DNA from: Rhodanobacter sp.
Lineage (GTDB): Bacteria; Pseudomonadota; Gammaproteobacteria; Xanthomonadales; Rhodanobacteraceae
DNA length: 14,132 nt
Direction of reading: 5' to 3'
Assembly: GCA_026193555.1 (NCBI GenBank)
Contig: JAPHUU010000038.1
Coordinates: 1 to 14,132 of the forward strand
In this document: one piece after another, positions 6,433 to 14,132 of the stretch
Numbering within the stretch: position 1 is the stretch's first letter
Layout of the letters: each line of letters starts with the position of its first letter
Program-made: the position numbers and the translations under genes
The notes under the pieces: model-generated
The model's database searches: none
The model's input: only the letters and a program-made list of their open reading frames with translations
What the model was told of the DNA's origin: nothing

Positions 6433-7803
6433 ATGCGGTGGTTGTCCCTGTTCGCGCCTGACGCTTGCGCCCGGACATGTACCGACCCCACCCATCGGAT
6501 CGAAACCTTGATCGAGCAAACCCTCTCACTGCCCTGCGGCCACACGCTGGCCAACCGCCTCTGCAAGGCGGCGACGACCGAAGGCCTGGCCGATCCCAAA
6601 GGCCGGGCCACCGCGGCGCACCAGCGGCTTTATTCCACCTGGGCGAAGGGCGGCGCGGCCATGCTGCTCAGCGGCAACATCATGATCGACCGGCGTTACC
6701 TGGAGCGGGCCGGCAACGTGGTGGTGGAAGACGGCTCGGGCATTGACGCGCTCAATGCCTGGGCCGAGGCGGCGCATGTCGGCGACAGCCAGCTATGGGC
6801 GCAGATCAGCCACCCCGGTCGCCAATGCCCGCGCCTGGTCAACCTGACCCCGCTGGCACCCTCGCCCGTCCAGCTTGCCGTGGCCGGCAACTTCGGCAAG
6901 CCGCGCGCGGCCACCGAAACTGACATCCAGGACATCATCGCGCGCTTCGCACGCACGGCGGGCGTGCTGAAGGATGCCGGCTTCGACGGCGTGCAGATCC
7001 ATGCCGCGCACGGCTACCTGCTGTCGCAGTTCCTGTCGCCGCGCACCAACCGGCGCACGGACCGCTGGGGTGGCACGCTGGCCAACCGCGCCAGCCTGCT
7101 GCTGGAGGTGGTACGCGCGGTGCGCGCCGACGTGGGTGCGGATTATCCGATCTCGGTGAAGCTCAACTCCTCCGACTTCGTACAGGGCGGCTTCACGCTG
7201 GAGGAATGCATCCAGGTGGTGGGCTGGCTCAGCGAGGCCGGCATCGACCTGCTGGAGGTGTCCGGCGGCACCTACGAACAGCTGGAATTCTTCAAGGCAC
7301 ACGACCCGGATGAGATCCGCGACAGCACGCGACAGCGCGAGGTGATGTTCCTCAAGTACGCCGCGTCGATCAAGGTGGCGGCCAACATGCCGGTGATGGT
7401 CACCGGCGGCTTCCGTACCCTGGCCGGGATGGAGGCCGCGCTGCAGCAAGGCCAGACCGACCTGATCGGCCTGGCGCGCCCGTTCTGCCTCGATCCCGAT
7501 CTCCCCGCCCGCATGCTGGCCGGTACTCTCGCCGCGCTGCCGGTGCCGGAAGACCGGCTGGTGCTCGGCAAGGGCTGGTGGGGCCCGAACAGCACGTCGA
7601 GCACCATGCGCGCGTTCAACAACCAGGCCCAGGCCGGCTGGTACTACCACCAGATCGAACGCCTCGGCGACGGCCTCGCGCCGCAGCCCGAGCTGTCGCC
7701 ATGGCGGGCGCTGCTGGGGCATTTCCGGAGGGATTTTGGACGGGCGATGGCGCGGAAGCGGGCTTGGTCGCAGCGGCCGCAAGCTGCCGACCTTGCGTCA
7801 TAG
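6433..7803 (+). CDS. NADH:flavin oxidoreductase, Old Yellow Enzyme family
   Basis: An FMN-dependent TIM-barrel oxidoreductase of the Old Yellow Enzyme/NADH oxidase family, which reduces activated C=C bonds of enones and related electrophiles with NAD(P)H. Numbered from the ATG at 6433 (456 residues): NRLCKAATTEGLAD (41-54) near the flavin, QISHPGRQ (124-131), the substrate-anchoring His pair in HAAHGYLLSQFLSPRTN (190-206), DRWGG (210-214), and the C-terminal FMN phosphate loops VTGGFRTLAGMEAAL and LIGLARPFCLDPDLP. There is no C-terminal iron-sulfur/FAD extension of the dienoyl-CoA reductase kind. The start is uncertain: the first ~25 residues do not look conserved and no ribosome-binding site precedes 6433; a TTG at 6508 (431 residues) is a credible alternative. 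The physiological substrate cannot be told from sequence. Monocistronic by position. Confidence 0.9.
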   Translation: MRWLSLFAPDACARTCTDPTHRIETLIEQTLSLPCGHTLANRLCKAATTEGLADPKGRATAAHQRLYSTWAKGGAAMLLSGNIMIDRRYLERAGNVVVEDGSGIDALNAWAEAAHVGDSQLWAQISHPGRQCPRLVNLTPLAPSPVQLAVAGNFGKPRAATETDIQDIIARFARTAGVLKDAGFDGVQIHAAHGYLLSQFLSPRTNRRTDRWGGTLANRASLLLEVVRAVRADVGADYPISVKLNSSDFVQGGFTLEECIQVVGWLSEAGIDLLEVSGGTYEQLEFFKAHDPDEIRDSTRQREVMFLKYAASIKVAANMPVMVTGGFRTLAGMEAALQQGQTDLIGLARPFCLDPDLPARMLAGTLAALPVPEDRLVLGKGWWGPNSTSSTMRAFNNQAQAGWYYHQIERLGDGLAPQPELSPWRALLGHFRRDFGRAMARKRAWSQRPQAADLAS

Positions 7804-8115
7804 CCGCAAACGGTCCACTGACCTTTGAGCGGGTTTCCGACGCAGAGGGTGATCGGCAACTCTGGCGATGACGTACCAACCACTATTGGATCGATATCTT
7901 CAGAGCGTGTGCACAGTTGGATGACTGCTTCCGGGAAGGAACGGCCACTCGATGGAGATCGCTGTTGACACGACACCTGTCGAACAACGACCAGCAGCGG
8001 CCGAAAAACTCAAGGCAAGAGCATCAAATCGACCTGTATCGAAGGGAAGTCTCTTGTGAAGGGTCAGCAGACCTCACGCGCTCGCCGAACTGCATGCCGG
8101 AAAGCTCCAACGAAC
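7804..8115. other. Intergenic region without a recognisable gene
   Basis: This stretch separates two convergent genes (oxidoreductase and lipoprotein). Frames open across it show no start signal or familiar motif. A TTGACA (7965-7970) has no -10 box at the right distance, and CGACA-CC-TGTCG (7971-7982) is a small dyad. Composition looks lower in GC than the oxidoreductase gene. No terminator with a T-run was seen. Confidence 0.5.
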
Positions 8116-8640
8116 TCAGAAGCCCATTCTGGCGCCAACTCCGGTGCCCTGGCCGCCACCATCAATGGGCTTTCCAGTCCGATCAAAGGCGGCATAGGTG
8201 ATCGTTGATGTATACGATTTGCCGTCGTCAGACAGCTTGATGCTTTCTGTAAGCAGCCCATGACCCGCGGGTAACCAGCCTCCTCCTTTCGCGATGTCCG
8301 CGAATGCTCCCGGGGCTTTCGTGGCGTAAAAGGCGTACCTGGTTTCGAATTGATTATGGCCAACTCTCTTCCACCCGCCGTATGCCGGGGGAACCGGAGG
8401 CGCCCCGTCATAGTTGGAGGACTCAGTCATTGTCCCTCCGGCGTTGTACACGTACATGAACTCGAGATCCTCCACTTCTGCCAACGCACCACTGCTGAAA
8501 TGGATCTGCGACGTCCAGGCGCCAACCAGAGCGTCACGCTCCGACGATTGGTTGGTTGGTGGCGAGGGTGCTTGCCTGCAGGCGGCGACAAGCAAGACCA
8601 TTGAAATGGTCAGGATCAGGCGTTTTGCAGGGTTGTGCAT
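8116..8640 (-). CDS. Small predicted lipoprotein of unknown function
   Basis: A 174-residue protein with a clear lipoprotein signal: MHNPAKRLILTISMVLLVAAC, with positive residues, a hydrophobic core and lipobox VAAC giving Cys21 as the lipidated residue. Arg at +2, rather than Asp, suggests transfer to the outer membrane. The mature part begins with a Pro/Ser-rich spacer and then DALVGAWTSQIHF, followed by alternating short strands (FMYVYNAGGTMTESSNY, YGGWKRVGHNQFETRYAFY, KLSDDGKSYTSTITYAAFD) and a glycine-rich end. This resembles small beta-barrel 'G-x-W' proteins of the lipocalin-like kind, but I do not recognise a specific family. The frame is open upstream to 8763; the ATG at 8640 is chosen because the signal peptide starts there and AGAGGG lies just upstream. 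It is 119 bases downstream of tsaB on the same strand, probably with its own promoter. GC is moderately lower than the neighbours. Confidence 0.75.
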   Translation of the reverse strand: MHNPAKRLILTISMVLLVAACRQAPSPPTNQSSERDALVGAWTSQIHFSSGALAEVEDLEFMYVYNAGGTMTESSNYDGAPPVPPAYGGWKRVGHNQFETRYAFYATKAPGAFADIAKGGGWLPAGHGLLTESIKLSDDGKSYTSTITYAAFDRTGKPIDGGGQGTGVGARMGF

Positions 8641-8759
8641 GCGGTGCCCTCTTGATTGTTGGAGTCGGATCGGCAGGACTGACCCGATTCTGATGCCCAG
8701 CGCATGGTAGACCCCGCATCCGGGATGTTGAGTCCGCAGTCGACAGCAGACGTTGCATC

Positions 8760-9452
8760 TCACCCCTTGCCCTGCTCCACCAGCGTCAACGCCACCTTGT
8801 CGCGCAGATACACCGGCAAGGCCAGCTCCGGCGCCTGCGCGCGGCCGGCCTTGAACTCACACATCGCCAGCTCGGCGACGTGGGCGGCCTGTGGATAGCG
8901 CAGGCCGTCGGCGGAATGCAGGATGCCGGTGAGGCGCTGGCTAAGCGCGGTGGCATAGGTGGCCCAACCGCTGCCGACCACCTGCCATGCGCTGGCGTCG
9001 GGCAGCTGCAAGGACTCGACGGTGCAGATGCGTTCCTCGTCCAGCGCAATCAGGCCGCCGGTGCCGTCGCGGCGGTAGCAGGCGGCGTAGATCTCGCCCA
9101 TGCGCGCGTCGATCACGGCGAGGATCGCGGTGTCTTCCTCCTCGGGTGCCTCCAGCGCCAGCGCGGCCAGCGAGGAGATGGTGATCACCGGCAGCTCCAG
9201 TGCCAGTGCCATGCCTTGCGCCAGCGACACACCCAGCCGCACGCCGGTGAACGCACCGGGGCCGCGGCCCACCGCGATCGCATCCAGCGCATGGCGACCA
9301 AGGCCGGCCTCGGCCAGCAGCGCATCGGCCATCGGCAGCACCAGCTCGGTGTGCCGGCGCGGCGCGATCTCGCTGCGGGCGATCAGTTCGTCGCCGTGGA
9401 TCAGCGCGACGGAGCAGGCTTCGGTGGCGGTTTCGATGGCGAGCAGGTTCAT
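8760..9452 (-). CDS. tsaB: tRNA threonylcarbamoyladenosine biosynthesis protein TsaB
   Basis: TsaB (YeaZ), 230 residues, the normal length. It is the non-catalytic partner of TsaD in the TsaBDE complex that installs N6-threonylcarbamoyl on A37 of ANN-decoding tRNAs. Visible features are the N-terminal ASKHA-fold start MNLLAIETATEACSVALI, RRHTELVLPMADALL (32-46), GRGPGAFTGVRLGVSLAQG (62-80), VIDARMGEIYAACYR and the C-terminal PVYLRDKVALT. The frame remains open far upstream through creD, but homology and the MNLLAIET start fix the ATG at 9450-9452. That ATG overlaps the creD stop as ATGA, so tsaB is probably translated by coupling to creD. As an essential function in many bacteria, it makes the creD transcript important. 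Confidence 0.95.
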   Translation of the reverse strand: MNLLAIETATEACSVALIHGDELIARSEIAPRRHTELVLPMADALLAEAGLGRHALDAIAVGRGPGAFTGVRLGVSLAQGMALALELPVITISSLAALALEAPEEEDTAILAVIDARMGEIYAACYRRDGTGGLIALDEERICTVESLQLPDASAWQVVGSGWATYATALSQRLTGILHSADGLRYPQAAHVAELAMCEFKAGRAQAPELALPVYLRDKVALTLVEQGKG

Positions 9453-10816
9453 GATCGCTCCATGATAGCGGCTGGCGGCGCGGGCGCGGCCGGCGCTGCG
9501 GTCGTTGGAACGTACGCGTACCAGTCGATGCGGCGGGTCAGGTACATCATCAGCGCCACCGTCACCAGCAGCACCAGCGCACCGATCAGCAAGGCATACT
9601 GCTCGGCCGCGATCAGCCCGTACAGCATCGCGTAGATCAGCCCCAGCACACCGCCCAGCAGCAGCCCCGCACGACGGGCGCGCAGTACCGCCATCGCGTA
9701 ACCACCCACGATCCCCACCACTGCCGCCGCGGCCAGCGCATACGCCATGCCGAAACCGATCTGTTCGGACAGCGCCAGCAGCACCACATAAAACGTGGCC
9801 AGCGCCGCGCCCACCAGCAGGTACTGAACCGGATGCACGCGCAGCCGCTTCAGCACTTCGAACAGGAAGAACGCGACGAACGTCATCGCGATAAACAGCA
9901 GGCCGTACTTGCCGGCGCGCACGTTGCGCTGGTACACGTCCACCGGCTGGTACAGCTGCACGCCGAAGGTCGATGCCTCGAGCGCCTTGCCCATGTCGCC
10001 GCTGCCGTCGACCCAGTGCTGGCCAAAGCTGCGATTGAGATCGAGCAGATGCCAGCGCGCGCTGAAGCCGCCGGCATCGACCCGATGCTCCAGCGGCAGG
10101 GCTGCGCCCACGAAGCTCGGATCGGGCCACGGCGCATGCATCGTCACGTCGGTACGGCGTGCCAGCGGCAGCAACCGCAGCGACTCGGTGCCGGCCAGCC
10201 GCAGGCTGATCTGCACCTCGATCGGTTGGTCGCCCAGTGCGTCCAGGTCGATCGGCACCACCACGTCGTGCCACGGGCCCAGGTTCGCCGCCGACGAATC
10301 GAAGCGTGCCGGCTTGCCGTTGATGCGCAAGTCGCCCACTTCCTGCAGGCCACGCAGGTCGCCTATCGGCAAACGCAGCTCGGCCTTTCCGCCTTGCCAC
10401 TGCGCGCTGCTGGCCCGACGGAACTGCTGCAGATCCTGCGACCGGAAGACCGCATCGAGCTTCACCGTGGAAACAAACACCGGCACGCCGTAGATGCCGT
10501 AGCGACGCGTCTGCACCGCCATCGCCACCTCCATGCTCAGCACGTCGGGCAGCACGTTCTCGCGGCCGGCACGCAACTGCGGCGGTTGGTTCTCCTGCAT
10601 CAGCACCGACTGCATCGTCGGCACCGACAGCAGCGGACCGCCGAGTACCTGCGATCCACCCCACCCCTGCGCGATCTGCGTGATCGCCGATTCGCGCAGC
10701 TGCTGGCGCTCACCGACCAGCGACTGCACCTGCCACAACGGTATCGTCATCAGCAACGCCAGCACGCCGATGCCCAGCACCTTGGCGGTCACCGTCTGTG
10801 TCCATGGATTCATCAT
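9449..10816 (-). CDS. creD: Inner-membrane protein CreD
   Basis: CreD (PF06123), 455 residues, an inner-membrane protein linked to envelope integrity and, in several gammaproteobacteria, to the CreBC (Blr) two-component regulon and beta-lactam response. The architecture matches E. coli CreD: one N-terminal membrane segment (about 12-30), QSLVGERQQLRESAI, LGGPLLSVP, a large periplasmic domain ending WPDPSFVGAALPLEHRVDAG, and then five C-terminal membrane segments (about 305-425) including RVHPVQYLLVG and LLALSEQIGF, with RRIDWYAY at 428-435. An Ala/Pro-rich tail (436-451) extends beyond the E. coli protein. GGGGAG precedes the start; two consecutive ATGs (10816 and 10813) are both possible. 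No creA/B/C genes and no direct-repeat cre tag (TTCAC type) were seen nearby. The stop overlaps the tsaB ATG. Confidence 0.94.
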   Translation of the reverse strand: MMNPWTQTVTAKVLGIGVLALLMTIPLWQVQSLVGERQQLRESAITQIAQGWGGSQVLGGPLLSVPTMQSVLMQENQPPQLRAGRENVLPDVLSMEVAMAVQTRRYGIYGVPVFVSTVKLDAVFRSQDLQQFRRASSAQWQGGKAELRLPIGDLRGLQEVGDLRINGKPARFDSSAANLGPWHDVVVPIDLDALGDQPIEVQISLRLAGTESLRLLPLARRTDVTMHAPWPDPSFVGAALPLEHRVDAGGFSARWHLLDLNRSFGQHWVDGSGDMGKALEASTFGVQLYQPVDVYQRNVRAGKYGLLFIAMTFVAFFLFEVLKRLRVHPVQYLLVGAALATFYVVLLALSEQIGFGMAYALAAAAVVGIVGGYAMAVLRARRAGLLLGGVLGLIYAMLYGLIAAEQYALLIGALVLLVTVALMMYLTRRIDWYAYVPTTAAPAAPAPPAAIMERS

Positions 10817-11044
10817 GCGCTCTCCCCGGAATGGAGCGTCGATCAGAGCAAGTCGATCGGCCGCCAGCGGGGCGAAGACGGGCCAGGAAACGTCCGGCTC
10901 ATGGCGATACCCGGACCACGGGCGATGGCTGCTGCAGGCACTGCATGGAACCCGGACCTCGGCGTGACGTGGTCGCCTCGCCGGATCCTGATCGTCATTA
11001 TCTGCCTCGCGCGAACCGCCTCGGCGCCGCGCTCGACGGAATGA

Positions 11045-11413
11045 TTACGCTGGCGGCTGCCACAGCTCGATGCGGGTGCCCTCGATGTCCATGATCCAGC
11101 CGAAGCGACCGAACTCGCTGACCTCGGTGCGCTCATCCGCCGCCACGCCATCGGCGCGCAGTTGCGCCAGCAGCGCGTCGAGATCGTCGACCCGGAAGTT
11201 GATCATGTACGGCTGCCTGCCAGCCCCGAAATAGTCGGTGTCGGCGGGGAACGGCGACCACAGCGCGTAGCCGGCGCGGCGCTCATCCTCGTCAAAACGC
11301 ACGCCGCCCCAATCGTCCACGTTCAAGCCCAGATGCTCCGCATACCACGCCGCCAGCGCGGCCGGGTCGCGCGCCTTGAAGAAGATGCCGCCCAGTCCGA
11401 TGACCCTGGCCAT
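11045..11413 (-). CDS. VOC (glyoxalase/bleomycin-resistance fold) family protein
   Basis: A 122-residue vicinal-oxygen-chelate-fold protein. Two beta-alpha-beta-beta-beta modules are visible: residues 1-55 (MARVIGLGGIFFKARDPAAL, then WYAEHLGLNVDDWGG) and residues 67-120 (YMINFRVDDLDALLAQLRADG, then FGRFGWIMDIEGTRIELWQP). The late Glu in GTRIELWQP (E116) matches the metal-binding position of the fold. Such proteins act as metal-dependent lyases, dioxygenases or drug-binding proteins; the specific activity here is unknown, and the sequence resembles the many uncharacterised 'glyoxalase' paralogues. The frame is open well upstream, but the domain begins at MARVIGLGG and GAGGG lies eight bases before that ATG. 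It sits 179 bases downstream of the helicase gene on the same strand, so it probably has its own promoter. Confidence 0.88.
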   Translation of the reverse strand: MARVIGLGGIFFKARDPAALAAWYAEHLGLNVDDWGGVRFDEDERRAGYALWSPFPADTDYFGAGRQPYMINFRVDDLDALLAQLRADGVAADERTEVSEFGRFGWIMDIEGTRIELWQPPA

Positions 11414-11592
11414 GGTGTGTTCCCTCTGGTTGGAGTGGGGAGTTTCGACGTATTCGCCGTGCATGGTTTGTGAAGGGAAGGCTTGCTTCATGGGTCTTGC
11501 CCTGCCGCTGCGCCCCGCACCACCTCCCCTGCCATGTCGGGGAAAGAGGCGGAAACATCGCGACTCAAGCAGTTCCAGCCATGACCGCGCCA

Positions 11593-13599
11593 CTACGGCT
11601 CGAACGAATCCCGGTCGGGAAAATCCCGCTCGCCCGAGTCGACAGCCACGGCTGCCTCGCTGCCGAAGAATGCCTGCACATCGGCCAGCTCGCGGGTGCG
11701 CGGCATCGGCGGCAGACTGGCCAGGAACAGCCGTCCATAACCCTTCGAGGTCAACCGCGGATCGCACAGCACCAGCACGCCGCGATCGTGCACGTCGCGG
11801 ATCAGCCTGCCGGCACCCTGCTTCAACGCGATCACCGCGGTCGGCACCTGCCAGCCCATGAACGGGTTGATGCCGGACTGCTCCAGTGCCGCCAGTCGCG
11901 CCATCAGCACCGGATCGTCCGGCGCGGCGAACGGCAGCTTGTCGATCACTACCACGCTGAGCGCCTCGCCCACCACATCGACGCCTTCCCAGAAGCTGGC
12001 CGCGCCCAGCAGCACGCCGTGGCCGCTGGCGCGGAATTCCTCCAGCAGACGTGGCCGTGGCGCGGTGCCCTGCACGAACAGTGGCCACGGCACCACGTCC
12101 CGCAGCAATTCGGCGGCGCGGCGTAACGCGCGATGCGAGGTGAACAGCAGGAACGCACGGCCATGCGATGCATGCAGCACCGGCAACACCGCCTCGATCA
12201 CCTTGTCGGTGTAGTCGCGCGCGTTCGGATCGGGCAGCGCGGGCGGCAGGTAGCAGAGCGCCTGCCGCGCATAGTCGAACGGACTGTCCAGGCTCAGCGT
12301 GCGCGGCTCGTCCAGTCCGAGCTGACGCGCGAAGTGATCGAAGTTGCCGGCCACCGACAGCGTCGCCGAGGTATGGATCCATGCCGCCTGGGTGCGCTCG
12401 CGCAGGCCGCGCATCGGCGCGGCCAGATCCAGCGGCGTGGCGTAGAGCACGAAGCCGCGCGGGTAATGTTCGTACCAGCGCACGTCGCGATCACCCGGCC
12501 CCTCGACGATGCGATCCAGGCGTTCCGTGAACAGCAGTGCGCGTTCGTGCAGGTTGCTGAAACCCCGTGAACGCTCCGCCTGCGAGGCGAGCAGTTCGCT
12601 CAGCGTGGCCAGCAGCTCGCGCAGATCATGCAGCGCTTCGGACACGCCGGCACGATCTTCCAGTTGCTCGAACGCACCGCGCTGCGGCAACGCATCGATC
12701 GCCAGTCGCAGGCGCCGCACGGCGTCCTGCAACGCTTCCACCGGCTCCAGCAACAGGCCGATCGCGCCGGTGATGCCACTGCATTCGGTCAGCGCATCCT
12801 GCGCCAGCTCGGTCAGCTGGCGCGCACTGATGCTCTGCGAGAAGAACTGTCCCGCCAGCTCGGGAATCTGGTGTGCCTCGTCCAGGATGAAGGCGGCGGC
12901 GCCGGGCAGGATCTCGCCGAAGCCTTCCTGTTTCAGCGCCAGGTCGGCGAACAGCAGGTGATGGTTGACCACCACCACATCCGCCTCCAGCGCTTCGCGG
13001 CGCGCCTTCACCACATGGCAGTCGTCGAAGAACGGGCACTCCACACCGAGGCAGTTTTCCGGGGTGGAGGTGACCCGCGGCCACAGCGGCGACTCCTCCG
13101 GCACCTCGGCCAATTCCATCCGGTCACCGCGGCGCGTGCGCGCCGACCATGCGCGGATCGTCGCCAGTTGTGCCGCCTGCGCGCGCTCGAAAGTGGCGCC
13201 CTCGCGCACGGTCTGATCGAGCCGGTACAGACACAGGTAATTCGCGCGCCCCTTCAGCAGCGCCGTCTTCAGCTTCGCGCCCAGCACCGAGCGCACTTTC
13301 GGCAGATCGCGGAAATACAACTGGTCCTGCAGCGCCTTGGTACCGGTGGAAATGATCACCCGCTCGCCCGACAGCAGTGCCGGCACCAGGTAGGCATAGG
13401 TCTTTCCGGTGCCGGTGCCGGCCTCGGCGATCAGCGTATCGCGGTCGCCGATCGCCTGCTGCACGGCACGCGCCATCGTCTGCTGCGCCTCGCGCGGCGC
13501 GAAGTTTGGCAGCTCGCGGGCAAACGGGCCTTCGGCACCCAGCAGGGACTCGATGTCGTCGGGGGCGGAGTCGGAGTCGGAGAAATCACCATCAATCAT
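11593..13599 (-). CDS. yoaA: YoaA/DinG-type iron-sulfur ATP-dependent DNA helicase
   Basis: A 668-residue superfamily 2 helicase of the XPD/DinG group. Motif I (Walker A) is EAGTGTGKTYAYLVP (59-73), motif II the DEAH box at 240-243 (FILDEAHQ) and motif VI QGAGRLIRDVHDRG (594-607). Four cysteines between motifs I and II (C123, C183, C188, C194) give the 4Fe-4S cluster ligand pattern of this group. Length is nearer E. coli YoaA (about 636) than DinG (about 716), and no nuclease domain is present. These 5'-3' helicases unwind forked or damaged DNA; YoaA is known to work with the polymerase III chi subunit in repair during replication. The N-terminal 20 residues are acidic and low complexity; the ribosome-binding site at the ATG (13599) is weak, so a slightly different start is possible. 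It is divergent from the MAPEG gene. Confidence 0.92.
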   Translation of the reverse strand: MIDGDFSDSDSAPDDIESLLGAEGPFARELPNFAPREAQQTMARAVQQAIGDRDTLIAEAGTGTGKTYAYLVPALLSGERVIISTGTKALQDQLYFRDLPKVRSVLGAKLKTALLKGRANYLCLYRLDQTVREGATFERAQAAQLATIRAWSARTRRGDRMELAEVPEESPLWPRVTSTPENCLGVECPFFDDCHVVKARREALEADVVVVNHHLLFADLALKQEGFGEILPGAAAFILDEAHQIPELAGQFFSQSISARQLTELAQDALTECSGITGAIGLLLEPVEALQDAVRRLRLAIDALPQRGAFEQLEDRAGVSEALHDLRELLATLSELLASQAERSRGFSNLHERALLFTERLDRIVEGPGDRDVRWYEHYPRGFVLYATPLDLAAPMRGLRERTQAAWIHTSATLSVAGNFDHFARQLGLDEPRTLSLDSPFDYARQALCYLPPALPDPNARDYTDKVIEAVLPVLHASHGRAFLLFTSHRALRRAAELLRDVVPWPLFVQGTAPRPRLLEEFRASGHGVLLGAASFWEGVDVVGEALSVVVIDKLPFAAPDDPVLMARLAALEQSGINPFMGWQVPTAVIALKQGAGRLIRDVHDRGVLVLCDPRLTSKGYGRLFLASLPPMPRTRELADVQAFFGSEAAVAVDSGERDFPDRDSFEP

Positions 13600-13715
13600 C
13601 AGGGCAGTATCGCCCAGTGCCGCCCACTGGCAAGCGTGGGGCGTTCGCGCTTGCTTGGCACGGGATGCCCGATGGGTTCATCATGGCCGCACAACTCAAC
13701 AGGGGAGAGCGTTTC

Positions 13716-14105
13716 ATGTCGACTGAAATGTGCATGCTGGTGTGGAGTGTGGTGCTGGGCCTAGTGCAGATCGCGATCGCCGCGACCGGATTGATCGCAC
13801 AGCACGGAATGGCCTGGGCCGTGGGTCCGCGTGATGGCGAACCGAAACCGCTGACCGGCGTGGTCGGGCGACTGGATCGCGCCCGTCACAACTTTCTGGA
13901 GACCTTCCCGCTGTTCGCCGTGGCGGTTCTGGCCGCCTATGTCCTGCAGCGCCACGATGCGATGATCGTGCTCGGTGCCCAGCTCTATTTCTGGGCGCGG
14001 GTGGCTTACGTGCCGGCCTACGCCGCCGGCATCTCGTATCTGCGCACGCTGATCTGGGCGGTGAGCATTGCCGGCATCGTGATGGTGCTGGCATCGCTGT
14101 TCTGA
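13716..14105 (+). CDS. MAPEG family membrane protein
   Basis: A 129-residue protein of the MAPEG family (PF01124: membrane-associated proteins in eicosanoid and glutathione metabolism) with four hydrophobic segments (about 5-27, 58-78, 80-100 and 108-128). The family signature is seen as GRLDRARHNFLETFPLFAV (51-69), with the conserved Arg, Asn, Glu and Pro, and as ARVAYVPAYAAGISYLRTLIW near the third and fourth helices. Bacterial members of this size are mostly uncharacterised; a glutathione-dependent role is possible but not shown. The start is fixed by AGGGGAGA about nine bases before the ATG, although the frame is open to 13377 over the helicase gene. It is divergent from the helicase gene; the 116-base spacer must hold both promoters, but I could not assign them. 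Confidence 0.9.
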   Translation: MSTEMCMLVWSVVLGLVQIAIAATGLIAQHGMAWAVGPRDGEPKPLTGVVGRLDRARHNFLETFPLFAVAVLAAYVLQRHDAMIVLGAQLYFWARVAYVPAYAAGISYLRTLIWAVSIAGIVMVLASLF

Positions 14106-14132
14106 AGACCCGCGCAGCAACCGAAAGCGAAA

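Noticed and set aside
7965..7993. A consensus-like TTGACA in the 312-base gap, considered as a promoter.
   Set aside because: The sequence 16-18 bases downstream (around CGACCA) does not resemble a -10 box and no gene follows on that strand.
9453..10664. The tsaB frame is open for about 404 codons upstream, giving an apparent 634-residue protein overlapping creD on the same strand.
   Set aside because: It is a GC-driven shadow: the upstream part is Arg/Ala/Gly-rich without any domain, while creD in the other frame is a full homologue and TsaB clearly begins at 9452.
9833..11044. A 403-codon plus-strand open frame opposite creD.
   Set aside because: It is His/Gln/Arg-rich low-complexity translation antisense to a confident gene, with no ribosome-binding site or known motif.
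12628..13715. A long plus-strand frame extending the MAPEG gene backwards over the helicase gene.
   Set aside because: The MAPEG protein starts at its own ribosome-binding site and ATG (13716); the upstream part is antisense to the helicase and has no domain.

Overview
The window is about 14.1 kb of high-GC bacterial chromosome (most genes near 65-75% GC by eye) with dense coding on both strands. Gene content and protein style (PtsI, YeiE/YeiH, CreD, TsaB, a YoaA-type helicase) suggest a gammaproteobacterium, most likely order Xanthomonadales in the Rhodanobacter/Dyella neighbourhood. That placement is inference from familiarity with these proteins, not a search.

Layout from left to right: (1) the 3' end of ptsI (PTS enzyme I), running off the left edge. 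(2) A divergent pair: a LysR-type regulator closely resembling E. coli YeiE on the minus strand and a YeiH-family membrane transporter on the plus strand, sharing a short, unusually AT-rich promoter region. (3) A lower-GC DUF1643 gene (minus) and a two-CBS-domain protein (minus). (4) A 424-base gap rich in GC dyads. (5) A divergent signalling pair: a soluble PAS histidine kinase (minus) and a single-domain response regulator (plus), separated by 99 bases containing back-to-back inverted repeats. (6) An Old Yellow Enzyme-family flavin oxidoreductase (plus). (7) A 312-base gap with no visible gene. (8) A minus-strand block: creD and tsaB overlapping by 4 bases, followed by a small lipoprotein gene of unknown function. 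(9) A VOC/glyoxalase-fold protein (minus), a YoaA/DinG-type iron-sulfur helicase (minus) and, divergent from the helicase, a small MAPEG-family membrane protein (plus).

Most genes are single units with housekeeping or stress roles; no CRISPR array, tRNA, rRNA, IS element, prophage or recognisable defence island was seen. Genes that probably work together are yeiE/yeiH (sulfite-responsive control of an anion exporter, by analogy with E. coli), the histidine kinase with the receiver protein, and creD with tsaB (translational coupling). I found no convincing undescribed multi-gene system. The best leads are the tandem dyads between the kinase and receiver genes, the repeat-bearing AT-rich yeiE/yeiH control region, a slippage-prone hexanucleotide repeat inside yeiE, and the low-GC DUF1643 gene.
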